Positions 6,498 to 14,317 of a stretch of DNA of 20,407 nucleotides are shown here, piece by piece. Below the pieces are notes generated by a model, which did not search any database, was not told the DNA's origin, and was given only the letters and a program-made list of their open reading frames with translations. Position numbers and translations under genes: made by a program. Location: contig CABRIF010000033.1 in NCBI GenBank assembly GCA_902470925.1, positions 1-20,407 on the forward strand, given 5' to 3'. How positions within the stretch are numbered: the first letter of the stretch is position 1; each line of letters begins with the position of its first letter. This DNA comes from an uncultured Collinsella sp. GTDB taxonomy: Bacteria; Actinomycetota; Coriobacteriia; Coriobacteriales; Coriobacteriaceae.

Positions 6498-8353
6498 AAC
6501 TGCTGCTCAGGATTATGGGACGATACAAAGGGCTGGTTGCCGCCACGCTGGCGGCGCTTGTGCTCGATGTGGCGGGCACGCTGTACGTGCCCACGATGCT
6601 CGCCGGCATGGTGAACCAGGCGGTGGGCGCGAGCTCGACCGATTTCATCGCGAGCCAGGGCCTGCGCATGCTCGTGGCCTGCTGCTGTGCGAGCGGCGGC
6701 GCGCTGCTGGGCAACTACCTGTGCGCGCGGCTTGCCTCCAAGGTGGGGCAGGACATCCGCACGGCGGTCTACGACGCGTCGCTCGGCTTTTCGGGCGGCG
6801 ATTTCGAGCGCTTCGGTACCGGCTCCATGATCACCCGCACCCTCAACGACGTGAACGTCATCCAGCAGACGGTGATGCTCGCCACGCAGGCCATGCTGCC
6901 GGTGCCGATCATCTGCGTCATGGGCACGGTGCTCGCCTTCCAGATCGACGGCCAGATGGGCCTGATGCTGCTGGCGGTGGTGAGCGTGGTCATGGTGTTC
7001 GCCGTGCTGGCCGTCCGCCGCGCCGCGCCGATCTTCGAGCGCATGCAGGGCTTCATCGACCGCATGAACACGGTGCTGCGCGAGAGCCTCGTGGGCGTCC
7101 GCGTGATCCGCGCGTTCGGCAAGGAGCGGCAGGATGAGGAGCGTTGCGGCCGCGTGTTCACCGATTACGCCGACGCCGCCATCAAGGTCAACTGGATCTT
7201 CGCCGGCGTGGACTGCTTCTCCTTCTGCCTCATGAACATCGCCGAGGTGGCGCTGCTGTGGCTGGGCGGCAACCGCGTGGGCGTGCACGCCATGGAGATC
7301 GGCAGCATTACGGCGGTGATCGAGTACGCGATGATCATCATGTTCTACATCATGATGGCCCAGTTCGTGGCGCTCATGGTCCCGCGCGCGCTCGTGTGCC
7401 TGCAGCGCTGCGGCGAGGTGATCGAGCAGGCGCCGAGCATCGTGGACGGGTCGGCAGATGGGCTGGCAGATGAGCCGGTAGACAGGTCGGCAGATGAGCC
7501 GAATGCCGCGGGGCGCTCGCTTGCCGGAGGTGCTGCGGCACCGGCGGTTGAGCCAAAGCGAAGCATCATCGCGGAGTCGGCACCGGCGCCCGGTTCGGGC
7601 GAGGTGGTGGCCGCCTTCGAGCGCGTGTCGTTCCGCTTCGACGATGCGGACGAGGACACCCTACATGACCTGGATTTCAGCTGTCGCCGCGGCCAGACGA
7701 CGGCGATCATCGGCAGCACGGGCTCGGGCAAGTCGACCATCGCGAAGCTGCTGCTGCGCCTGCACGATGCCACGCAGGGCGCGGTGACGTTTGGCGGCCG
7801 CGATGTCCGCACGATGACCCAGCACGGCCTGCGCGAGCGCATCGCCTACGTGCCGCAGAAGGCGTGGCTCTTCTCGGGTACCGTGGCGAGCAACCTGCGC
7901 TACGGCAGCGAGGCGGCGGGCGAGGAGCAGATGCGCCATGCCCTGGCGGTGGCCCAAAGCGAGTTCGTGTTCGACCTGGCCGACGGCCTCGACACCCGCG
8001 TGGCGCAGGGCGGCACGAACTTCTCGGGCGGCCAGCGCCAGCGCCTGTCGATCGCGCGGGCGCTCATGAAGCGCGCCGACCTCTACATATTCGACGATTC
8101 GTTCTCAGCGCTCGACTTCAAGACCGATGCGGCGCTGCGGGCGGCGCTCAAGCCCGAGACGCGCGATGCGGCGGTGCTCATCATCGCCCAGCGCATCAGC
8201 ACCATCCTGCATGCCGACCAGATCGTGGTGCTGCAGGACGGGTGCGTGGCGGGCATGGGCACGCACGAGGAACTCATGGAGGGCTGCACGGTGTATCGCG
8301 AGATCGCCGAGTCGCAGATGAAAGGCGGTGATGCAGATGACGAGGGACGCTAA
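6494..8353 (+). CDS. Heterodimeric ABC exporter subunit with degenerate ATPase site
   Basis: This 619-residue half-transporter has a six-helix exporter domain (about 1-310) fused to a nucleotide-binding domain (about 375-610). Walker A is GSTGSGKST (407-415), the signature is FSGGQ (510-514), and Walker B is LYIFDDS, with D534 and then D535 where the catalytic Glu is expected. The switch His is replaced by Gln (IIAQRIS, Q566). These two changes, with an intact signature, mark the degenerate-site subunit of a heterodimeric exporter of the LmrC/TM287 type. Its partner is the next gene, which overlaps it by about 17 bases. The linker (about 316-372) is Ala/Asp-rich and contains repeated SADG/SADEP units, probably disordered. 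Substrate is not predictable; drugs, peptides or lipids are known for the family. AGGAGGG (6481-6487) lies 6 bases before the ATG. Confidence 0.93.
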   Translation: MKLLLRIMGRYKGLVAATLAALVLDVAGTLYVPTMLAGMVNQAVGASSTDFIASQGLRMLVACCCASGGALLGNYLCARLASKVGQDIRTAVYDASLGFSGGDFERFGTGSMITRTLNDVNVIQQTVMLATQAMLPVPIICVMGTVLAFQIDGQMGLMLLAVVSVVMVFAVLAVRRAAPIFERMQGFIDRMNTVLRESLVGVRVIRAFGKERQDEERCGRVFTDYADAAIKVNWIFAGVDCFSFCLMNIAEVALLWLGGNRVGVHAMEIGSITAVIEYAMIIMFYIMMAQFVALMVPRALVCLQRCGEVIEQAPSIVDGSADGLADEPVDRSADEPNAAGRSLAGGAAAPAVEPKRSIIAESAPAPGSGEVVAAFERVSFRFDDADEDTLHDLDFSCRRGQTTAIIGSTGSGKSTIAKLLLRLHDATQGAVTFGGRDVRTMTQHGLRERIAYVPQKAWLFSGTVASNLRYGSEAAGEEQMRHALAVAQSEFVFDLADGLDTRVAQGGTNFSGGQRQRLSIARALMKRADLYIFDDSFSALDFKTDAALRAALKPETRDAAVLIIAQRISTILHADQIVVLQDGCVAGMGTHEELMEGCTVYREIAESQMKGGDADDEGR

Positions 8354-10391
8354 GGATAAGGAGCAAGAGCTGAAGCAGCTGCTCGATACGACCGGAAGTG
8401 ACGCGGACGGCGTCGACACTGCCGCCGGTGCCGACGCAACCGAGGCCGATGCGGCCAAGGCCGAGGCCGGGCAATCCGGCTCCGCAGCCGGGCGGACCGA
8501 GGCGGGCGCGGTGCCGATGGCTGCTGCACACCCCGATGCGGCGCCAGGTGCCGCCGGTGACCTCGCGGGCGACGGCATCGACGCCACCTCGGCGGACGGT
8601 GACGAACTCGAGGTCCCGCGCGACACCTGGGGTACCGTGCGGCGCCTGTGGGAGGCCGCGCGCGGGGAGCGCTGGCGCTTTGCCGTGGTCATCGTGGCCA
8701 TTGTGTTCTACACCGGCTTCCATGTGGCGGCGCCCGCGTTCAGCGCCCGCGTCATCGACGTGATCTGGGCAAGCGTCCAGCAGGCGTTCGCAGAGGGCCG
8801 CACGTTCTCGATTGGCTGGGATACCGGCGGACGCGAGCTGGCGGTGTACTTCGGCGTGTGGACCGCGGCGTGTGCGCTGTACTCGGTGCAGTGCTTTGTC
8901 ATGGCCGGCTTTGCCGAGAAGCTGAACCTTTCGCTGCGTCGGCAGATCGCCGAGAAGCTGAATCGCCTGCCGTTGGCGTACTTCGATGCGCACAAGCCCG
9001 GCGAGGTGGTCAGTCGCACCACGAACGACCTGGATAAGATGTCCGAGGTCATGCAGACCGGCCTGCTCAAGCTCATGACGGCGGTGGGCACCATCATCGG
9101 CGCACTTGTCATGATGGGGCGCTACAGCCTGGTGCTCACGGGCATCTTCCTGGTGTTTGCCGCCTTTTCGTGCCTGGTGACCCAGCTGGTGTCCAAGCGC
9201 ACGCTGAAGCTCGCGGCCGAGCGCCAGCGTTATGTGGGCAGGCTCACGGCGGCGGTCGAGGAGGCCTACTCGGGCCGTTTGGTGATCAAGGCGTTCAACC
9301 GCGAGCAGGCGAGTTCGGCGGAGGTGCTCGAGCTGGCGGAGCATCTGGCGGTGGCGAGCCGTCGCGCCGACTTCGTGACCAACGCCATCAGCCCGCTGAT
9401 TCGCTTCATCATCCGCCTGTCGCAGGTGCTGATCGCGGTGGTGGCGGGCGGCATGCTCGTGGCCGGTCGGCTCAGCCTCGGTGTGTTCCAGGCGTTCTTC
9501 CAGTACATCTACCAGGTGTCTGAGCCGCTCACGCAGCTGTCGTTCACCATCAACACGCTGCAGAACGCCCTGGCGAGCGTGGAGCGCGTGTTCGACATCA
9601 TGGACGAGCCCGAGATCGAGCCCGATCCGGCGCCCGCCGCGGCCGCGCAGCTGCCGCATGAGGTGGCCGGCGCGGTGGCCTTCGAGCACGTGCGCTTCGG
9701 CTACGATGCGGACAAGCCCCTCATGCGCGACGTGTCCTTCCGGGCCGAGCCCGGGCGCAAGATCGCGATTGTGGGTGCCACCGGTGCGGGCAAGACGACC
9801 CTCATCAACTTGCTGATGCGCTTCTACGAGATCGACGGCGGCCGCATCACGCTGGACGGGGTCGACACCCATGCCATGGCGCGGGCCGACCTGCGCCGGA
9901 ACTTCGGCATGGTGCTGCAGGATGCCTGGCTGTTCGAGGGGACGATCGCCGAGAACATCGCCTATGGCAAGCCGGATGCCACGCGCGAGGAGATCGTGGC
10001 GGCGGCGAAGATGGCGCACGTCGACTTCTTCGTGCGCACGATGCCCCACGGTTACGACACGCGGGTGGAAAACGATGCGGAGAACATCAGCCAGGGGCAG
10101 CGCCAGCTGCTCACCATCGCGCGCGTGATCCTGTGCAACCCGAAGATCTTGATCCTGGATGAGGCGACTTCGAGCGTGGATACGCGCACCGAGCAGGCGA
10201 TCGTGCAGGCGATGGAGAACCTGATGAGCGGGCGCACGAGCTTTGTGATCGCGCACCGGCTGTCCACCATCGTGGATGCCGACCTGATTCTGCACATGCG
10301 TGCGGGCACGATCATCGAGCAGGGCACCCATGAGGAGCTCCTCGCCAAAAACGGAGCCTACGCGGAGCTCTATCGCAGCCAGTTCGCGTAA
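8337..10391 (+). CDS. Heterodimeric ABC exporter subunit with consensus ATPase site
   Basis: This 684-residue half-transporter is the partner of the preceding gene. A long Ala/Gly/Asp-rich N-terminal extension (about 1-95) precedes the six-helix exporter domain (about 115-420) and the nucleotide-binding domain (about 445-684). Walker A is GATGAGKTT (from 480), the signature is ISQGQ (584-588, Gly replaced by Gln), Walker B is ILILDEATSS (D608, catalytic E609), and the switch His is H640. It therefore supplies the working Walker A/B and His to the consensus site and the altered signature to the degenerate site. Start: GTG 8328, ATG 8331 and ATG 8337 are all in frame. ATG 8337 is preferred because AAAGGCGGTGAT (8321-8332), nearly the full anti-SD complement, is then correctly spaced. 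A 6-bp hairpin follows the stop. Confidence 0.93.
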   Translation: MTRDAKDKEQELKQLLDTTGSDADGVDTAAGADATEADAAKAEAGQSGSAAGRTEAGAVPMAAAHPDAAPGAAGDLAGDGIDATSADGDELEVPRDTWGTVRRLWEAARGERWRFAVVIVAIVFYTGFHVAAPAFSARVIDVIWASVQQAFAEGRTFSIGWDTGGRELAVYFGVWTAACALYSVQCFVMAGFAEKLNLSLRRQIAEKLNRLPLAYFDAHKPGEVVSRTTNDLDKMSEVMQTGLLKLMTAVGTIIGALVMMGRYSLVLTGIFLVFAAFSCLVTQLVSKRTLKLAAERQRYVGRLTAAVEEAYSGRLVIKAFNREQASSAEVLELAEHLAVASRRADFVTNAISPLIRFIIRLSQVLIAVVAGGMLVAGRLSLGVFQAFFQYIYQVSEPLTQLSFTINTLQNALASVERVFDIMDEPEIEPDPAPAAAAQLPHEVAGAVAFEHVRFGYDADKPLMRDVSFRAEPGRKIAIVGATGAGKTTLINLLMRFYEIDGGRITLDGVDTHAMARADLRRNFGMVLQDAWLFEGTIAENIAYGKPDATREEIVAAAKMAHVDFFVRTMPHGYDTRVENDAENISQGQRQLLTIARVILCNPKILILDEATSSVDTRTEQAIVQAMENLMSGRTSFVIAHRLSTIVDADLILHMRAGTIIEQGTHEELLAKNGAYAELYRSQFA

Positions 10392-10395
10392 AGGC

Positions 10396-10412
10396 CACAG
10401 CGCCAGGCTGTG
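10396..10412 (+). terminator. Small hairpin directly after the ABC operon
   Basis: CACAGC-GCCAG-GCTGTG forms a perfect 6-bp stem 4 bases after the TAA stop. There is no U-tract, so it may be a weak or factor-assisted terminator or an mRNA 3' end protector. Confidence 0.4.
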
Positions 10413-10414
10413 CG

Positions 10415-10442
10415 CGATTGGGGACGGGTTCAATCCGGTGCG
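10415..10442 (+). repeat. 28-bp intergenic repeat, unit type 1 (left of PTS operon)
   Basis: This 28-bp unit begins CGATTGGGGACGGG and ends CAATCCGGTGCG. It is identical to 13646-13673 and one base different from 10517-10544 and 13685-13712 (GGGTT versus GGGGT). GATTG and CAATC inside the unit form short inverted arms. A broken further copy (GCGCGATTGGGGG) begins near 10552. Confidence 0.9.
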
Positions 10443-10448
10443 CGCGAG

Positions 10449-10514
10449 CGCGCTGAGTGCTTGATGGTCGCCCGATGAGCCAGGCGTGAGGCTCGTCCCG
10501 CCGTGACTGGTGCC
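10449..10514 (+). repeat. 66-bp module associated with the 28-bp repeats (copy A)
   Basis: This 66-base segment matches 13721-13786 at about 55 of 66 positions with no gaps. Both begin CGCGCTGAGTG and end GTGACTGGTGCC. The centre can fold (GATGAGCC with GGCTCGTC, allowing one U-G). Here it lies between the two 28-bp units. Confidence 0.85.
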
Positions 10515-10516
10515 CA

Positions 10517-10544
10517 CGATTGGGGACGGGGTCAATCCGGTGCG
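10517..10544 (+). repeat. 28-bp intergenic repeat, unit type 2 (left of PTS operon)
   Basis: This is the GGGGT variant of the unit, identical to 13685-13712 over 28 bases. It follows the 66-bp module in the same orientation. Confidence 0.9.
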
Positions 10545-10671
10545 TTGCGTTGCGCGATTGGGGGCAGGGCCGGGGCACGTCGCTTCCGGCCCGGCACCGC
10601 CGCCGGGGCTTGAGTCGTCTCACTTCCGGCTCGCCTGCTCCATCGCCAAGTTGAGGCGGCGTGTGCTCCCG

Positions 10672-10684
10672 TTGAAAGTTTCAA
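10672..10684. promoter_or_regulatory. Palindromic operator candidate upstream of PTS operon
   Basis: TTGAAAGTTTCAA is a perfect 13-bp palindrome lying about 110 bases upstream of the PTS -35 box, at the left edge of an AT-rich 200-base promoter region. Sugar regulators of the DeoR, GntR and IclR families bind sites of this general kind. The protein is not encoded in the window. A looser pair, CATAC (10738-10742) with GTATG (10756-10760), lies closer to the promoter. Confidence 0.45.
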
Positions 10685-10792
10685 AATCGATAAAGCGCAT
10701 TCCCTATACGCATGTTATCGAACGTTACGCGGTGTCATACAAATAATGTGCAACCGTATGCAGTTTTGTACGCCCATTTCGTACTAATTAAC

Positions 10793-10821
10793 TTGAATCG
10801 TGCGTTTTCGAGTCCTACAAT
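10793..10821 (+). promoter_or_regulatory. Sigma-70-type promoter of the mannose-family PTS operon
   Basis: TTGAAT (10793-10798) and TACAAT (10816-10821) are separated by 17 bases, 48 bases before the first PTS start codon and just upstream of a strong AAAGGAGG ribosome binding site (10854-10861). Confidence 0.75.
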
Positions 10822-10868
10822 TCCTCCATGTTGTGTGTAAAACGTGTAGCAACAAAGGAGGTTGTGTG

Positions 10869-11867
10869 ATGGTAAACATCGTGCTAGCAAGCCATGGGGA
10901 TCTGGCAAACGGTCTCAAGATGACCGGCTCCATGGTGTTCGGCGAGCAGCCGAACGTGGCCACGGTGTCCCTCATGCCCAGCATGGGGCCGGATGATTTC
11001 CGCCAGCAGGTGGAGGATGCGGTCGCTGCCTTCGACAATCCGGAGGAGACGCTGTTTCTCGTCGACCTGTGGGGAGGTACGCCGTTCAACCAGATCAGCG
11101 GCTTGGCAAGCTCGCATCCTACGTGGGCGATCCTGACGGGCGTGAACCTGCCTATGCTGGTCGAAGTCTACACCGCACGGTTCGATGCGTCCAAGACGGC
11201 GCACGACATCGCCGCCCATGTCTTTGCCGAATCTCGCAACGGCGTGCGCGTCAAGCCCGAGTCGCTTGAACCGGAGTCGGCGGCCGCGCCTGCCGCGCCG
11301 GCAGCCGCCGCGGCTCCTGCGGGCGCCATTCCCGAGGGAACGGTGCTGGGAGACGGCCATATCAAGTTCGTTCTCGCGCGCATCGATACGCGCTTGCTGC
11401 ATGGCCAGGTGGCCACCACGTGGACCAAGACCACCAATCCCGACCGCATCATCGTGGTCTCCGACTCCGTGTCCCATGATGACCTACGCAAATCCATGAT
11501 CATCGAGGCGGCGCCCCCGGGGGTGAAGGCGCACGTGATCCCCGTGGACAAGATGATCGCGGTGTCGAAGGATCCCAGGTTCGGCGCCACGAAGGCCATG
11601 CTGCTGTTCGAGACGCCGCAGGACCTGCTGCGCGCGGTTGAGGGCGGCGTGGACATCCGAGAGGTGAACCTGGGCTCGATGGCGCATTCGGTGGGCAAGG
11701 TCGTGGTCACCAACGCGGTGGCCATGGACAACGACGACGTCGAGACGCTCGAGAAGCTCGCAGCCAAGGGTATCACCTTCGACGTCCGCAAGGTGCCGGC
11801 CGATTCGGCGGCCGATTTCAACGCCATGATCAAGAAGGCCAAATCCGAGTTGGCCGCTCAGGCATAG
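10869..11867 (+). CDS. manX: PTS mannose-family EIIAB component
   Basis: This 332-residue cytosolic phosphotransfer protein passes phosphate from HPr to incoming sugar with the IIC/IID channel. The IIA domain (about 1-130) starts MVNIVLASHGDLANG, with phospho-His H9, and contains DLWGGTPFNQ. An Ala/Pro-rich hinge (about 134-155) joins the IIB domain (about 165-332), where RIDTRLLHGQV carries phospho-His H178. AAAGGAGG (10854-10861) lies 7 bases before ATG 10869, fixing that start over the longer in-frame extension from 10800. It is followed after 10 bases by IIC. The sugar is not certain: the family takes mannose, glucose, fructose, sorbose and amino sugars. The nearby ManO/DUF956 gene favours a mannose/glucose-type system. 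EI and HPr must be encoded elsewhere. Confidence 0.94.
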   Translation: MVNIVLASHGDLANGLKMTGSMVFGEQPNVATVSLMPSMGPDDFRQQVEDAVAAFDNPEETLFLVDLWGGTPFNQISGLASSHPTWAILTGVNLPMLVEVYTARFDASKTAHDIAAHVFAESRNGVRVKPESLEPESAAAPAAPAAAAAPAGAIPEGTVLGDGHIKFVLARIDTRLLHGQVATTWTKTTNPDRIIVVSDSVSHDDLRKSMIIEAAPPGVKAHVIPVDKMIAVSKDPRFGATKAMLLFETPQDLLRAVEGGVDIREVNLGSMAHSVGKVVVTNAVAMDNDDVETLEKLAAKGITFDVRKVPADSAADFNAMIKKAKSELAAQA

Positions 11868-11877
11868 AGGAGGGAAC

Positions 11878-12693
11878 ATGTCAGCAGTTTCGATCGTCCT
11901 GATCGTCCTCATTGCGCTGCTCGCCGGCATGGAGGGCATTCTGGACGAGTTCCAATTTCATCAGCCGCTGGTGGCCTGCACGCTCATCGGCTTGGTGACC
12001 GGGCATCTCACCGAGGGCATCATGCTCGGCGGGTCGCTGCAGATGATCGCGCTCGGGTGGGCCAACGTGGGTGCCGCGGTGGCACCCGACGCGGCGCTGG
12101 CCTCGGTTGCTTCGGCGATCATCATGGTGCTGGCGCTCGACGGCGGCACCAGCGATTCCGCGACCGCCATCAGCGCTTCCATCGCACTGGCCGTGCCGCT
12201 GTCCGTGGCCGGTCTGTTCCTCACGATGATCTGCCGCACGCTGGCGATCCCCATCGTCCACGCCATGGACACGGCTGCCGAGCAGGGCAACTTCCGTGCT
12301 ATCGAGACATGGCACGTGCTCGCCATCCTCATGCAGGGCGTGCGCATCGCCATCCCGGCGGCGGCGCTGTGCTTCGTGTCGCCCGATGCGGTGACCGGCG
12401 CCTTGAACATGATGCCCGCATGGCTGTCCGGCGGCATGACCGTGGGCGGCGGCATGGTGGCCGCCGTGGGTTACGCCATGGTTATCAACATGATGGCCAC
12501 CAAGGAGGTCTGGCCGTTTTTCGCGCTGGGCTTCGTGTTTGCAGCCGTGTCCGAGTTCACCTTGATCGCGTTGGGTGTCATCGGCCTGTCGCTCGCCTTG
12601 CTGTATCTGGGCCTCAAAGAAGTTGCCAAGAACAGCGGTGGCGGTGGCGGCACCGGCGATCCGCTCGGCGACATCCTGAACGATTACGAGTAA
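11878..12693 (+). CDS. manY: PTS mannose-family EIIC component
   Basis: This 271-residue membrane protein forms part of the sugar channel with IID. It begins with a hydrophobic helix (SIVLIVLIALLAGMEGIL), followed by the family-typical FQFHQPLVACTLIGLVTG and LGGSLQMIALGWANVGAAVAPDA (about 45-70), and several more helices. The C-terminus is a glycine-rich tail (NSGGGGGTGDPLGD) and is cytosolic if the usual topology holds. GAGGAGGG (11867-11874) precedes ATG 11878 by a short spacing. It lies 10 bases after IIAB and 19 bases before IID, so one transcript is expected. The sequence shows no inactivating changes. Confidence 0.94.
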   Translation: MSAVSIVLIVLIALLAGMEGILDEFQFHQPLVACTLIGLVTGHLTEGIMLGGSLQMIALGWANVGAAVAPDAALASVASAIIMVLALDGGTSDSATAISASIALAVPLSVAGLFLTMICRTLAIPIVHAMDTAAEQGNFRAIETWHVLAILMQGVRIAIPAAALCFVSPDAVTGALNMMPAWLSGGMTVGGGMVAAVGYAMVINMMATKEVWPFFALGFVFAAVSEFTLIALGVIGLSLALLYLGLKEVAKNSGGGGGTGDPLGDILNDYE

Positions 12694-12712
12694 GGAAGGG
12701 AGGGCACAGACT

Positions 12713-13630
12713 ATGGCAGACAAGATCAAGCTTTCCAAGAAGGACCGCATGTCCGTGTGCATGCGTCATCAGTTCCTGCAGGGCTCGTGGAACTACGAGC
12801 GTATGCAGAACGGCGGTTGGTGCTATTCCATGATCCCCGCCATCAAGAAGCTCTACACCACCCAAGAGGATCGCGCGGCGGCGCTCAAGCGCCACATGGA
12901 GTTCTACAACACGCATCCGTATGTGTCGGCTCCGGTTATGGGCGTTACCCTGGCGCTCGAGGAGGACCGCGCCAACGGAGCGCCCGTTGAGGACGCGGCG
13001 ATCCAGGGCGTGAAGGTGGGCATGATGGGCCCGCTGGCCGGCGTGGGCGACCCGGTGTTTTGGTTCACCCTGCGTCCGATCATCGGCGCTCTGGGTGCCT
13101 CCCTGGCGCTGGGCGGATCCATTGTGGGACCGCTTCTGTTCTTCTTCGCGTGGAACATCATCCGCATCGCGTTTCTGTGGTATACGCAGGAGTTCGGCTA
13201 TAAGGTGGGCACCTCGATTACCAAGGACCTCTCGGGCGGCCTCATGGGCAAGATCACCGAGGGCGCATCGATCTTGGGCATGTTCATCATCGGCTCGCTG
13301 GTCCAGCGCTGGGTGAGCATCTCGTTCACGCCGGTGGTGTCCAGTGTGCAGCAGTCGGCGGGGGCCTATATCGATTGGGCGAACCTGCCGGCCGGCACCG
13401 AGGGCATCCGCCAGGCACTGACCCAGTATTCGACGCTGGGGGCCACCGGCCTGGATGTGACCAAGGTCACCACGCTGCAGCAGAACCTCGACCAGCTGAT
13501 CCCGGGGCTGGCGGCTGTTGGCTTGACGCTTCTGTGCTGCCATCTGCTCAAGAAGAAGGTCAGCCCGATCGCCATCATCGTCGCCCTGTTCGCCGTAGGC
13601 ATCGCGGGACGTCTGCTGGGCATCATGTAA
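12713..13630 (+). CDS. manZ: PTS mannose-family EIID component
   Basis: This 305-residue IID subunit completes the mannose-family permease. The N-terminal cytosolic part contains KLSKKDRMSVCMRHQFLQGS and NYERMQNGGWCYSMIPAIKK, both characteristic. The middle has GVKVGMMGPLAGVGDPVFWF, and the C-terminal part has hydrophobic segments ending AIIVALFAVGIAGRLLGIM. Length matches the family (about 280-310). AAGGAAGGGAGG (12692-12703) lies 9 bases before ATG 12713. It is the last tightly spaced gene of the operon; repeats begin 16 bases after its stop. Confidence 0.94.
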   Translation: MADKIKLSKKDRMSVCMRHQFLQGSWNYERMQNGGWCYSMIPAIKKLYTTQEDRAAALKRHMEFYNTHPYVSAPVMGVTLALEEDRANGAPVEDAAIQGVKVGMMGPLAGVGDPVFWFTLRPIIGALGASLALGGSIVGPLLFFFAWNIIRIAFLWYTQEFGYKVGTSITKDLSGGLMGKITEGASILGMFIIGSLVQRWVSISFTPVVSSVQQSAGAYIDWANLPAGTEGIRQALTQYSTLGATGLDVTKVTTLQQNLDQLIPGLAAVGLTLLCCHLLKKKVSPIAIIVALFAVGIAGRLLGIM

Positions 13631-13645
13631 GGTGCGCGCCATGCG

Positions 13646-13673
13646 CGATTGGGGACGGGTTCAATCCGGTGCG
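13646..13673 (+). repeat. 28-bp intergenic repeat, unit type 1 (right of PTS operon)
   Basis: Identical over 28 bases to 10415-10442, same orientation, placed 16 bases after the IID stop codon. Confidence 0.9.
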
Positions 13674-13684
13674 CGCGACGTGTG

Positions 13685-13712
13685 CGATTGGGGACGGGGT
13701 CAATCCGGTGCG
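13685..13712 (+). repeat. 28-bp intergenic repeat, unit type 2 (right of PTS operon)
   Basis: Identical over 28 bases to 10517-10544, but here it directly follows unit type 1 (11-base gap) instead of following the 66-bp module. Confidence 0.9.
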
Positions 13713-13720
13713 CCACGCTG

Positions 13721-13786
13721 CGCGCTGAGTGTTTGACGCCTGCTCGATGAGTTCGGCGTGAGCCTCGTCCCGCTGTGACTGGTGCC
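13721..13786 (+). repeat. 66-bp module associated with the 28-bp repeats (copy B)
   Basis: An ungapped, about 83% match to 10449-10514. The central stem is shorter (GATGAG with CTCGTC). Here the module lies after both 28-bp units. Confidence 0.85.
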
Positions 13787-13851
13787 GACGCTCGCTTCGG
13801 AAGCTAATGATGCTCCGGGGCGGGCGCCGGCGTTTCCGGCGGGCGCTGACA

Positions 13852-13879
13852 CCGCGCGCGAGAACCCGCGCGCGAGAAC
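13852..13879 (+). repeat. Two tandem 14-bp repeats before manO
   Basis: CCGCGCGCGAGAAC occurs at 13852-13865 and again at 13866-13879 without a gap. The surrounding 13787-13936 is a gene-free GC-rich spacer that also contains a CGCCGG/CCGGCG hairpin (13825-13841). Confidence 0.8.
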
Positions 13880-13936
13880 CCAGCGCCGCCGGCAGAAAGC
13901 TAGCGTTACAAGCGGAAGGAAAGCGGGGGCATCGCC

Positions 13937-14317
13937 GTGGCACAATCGCAGAACAGCTCGGTGTACTACACGGAGCGCGCAACGTCCTTTCACGGGCTGT
14001 CGACGTATGGCGCCGTGATGCTGGGCGATGCGGCCTTCGAGTTCTACAACGAGCGCAATCCCGAGGATTTCATCCAGATTCCGTGGGGCGAGATCGACCG
14101 CGTGGCGGCATCGGTGCTGTTTGGCGGGAAGCGCATTGCGCGGTTCGCCATCTTTGTGAAGGGGAGCGAAACGGCCTTCTCCTTCTCCACGCGAGACAAT
14201 AAGGCGACGCTCCGCGCGATGCGCGAGCACGTACCCGCCGACCGGCTGCTGCGTTCACTGAGCTTCTTTGACGTGATTACAAGCGGCGTGTTGTCACTGT
14301 TTGGAAAAAACCGTTAG
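13937..14317 (+). CDS. manO: DUF956/ManO family protein, mannose-PTS associated
   Basis: This 126-residue protein matches my knowledge of the DUF956 family, called ManO in Lactobacillales. Family genes sit at the end of mannose PTS operons and are thought to be regulatory, with no defined reaction. Recognisable blocks are ATSFHGLSTYGAVMLGDAAFEFYNER, split here as SFHGLSTYG and GDAAFEFYNERN, then DFIQIPWGEIDRVAASVLFG, RFAIFVKG, and the end LLRSLSFFDVITSG. It is soluble. The start is GTG 13937 with AAGCGGGGG (13921-13929) 7 bases before it; GGAAGGA further up is too distant. Unusually, a 306-base repeat-bearing gap separates it from IID, so it may have its own promoter. The tRNA-Arg promoter overlaps its stop codon. 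Confidence 0.88.
   Translation: MAQSQNSSVYYTERATSFHGLSTYGAVMLGDAAFEFYNERNPEDFIQIPWGEIDRVAASVLFGGKRIARFAIFVKGSETAFSFSTRDNKATLRAMREHVPADRLLRSLSFFDVITSGVLSLFGKNR

Noticed and set aside
8274..10535. 753-codon minus-strand open frame opposite the ABC gene
   Set aside because: Antisense shadow with His/Arg-rich composition and no family motifs; the plus strand encodes a complete ABC exporter.
10415..13712. Insertion-sequence ends bracketing the PTS operon as a transposon
   Set aside because: The 28-bp units are direct, not inverted, no transposase exists between them, and the operon looks native in composition.
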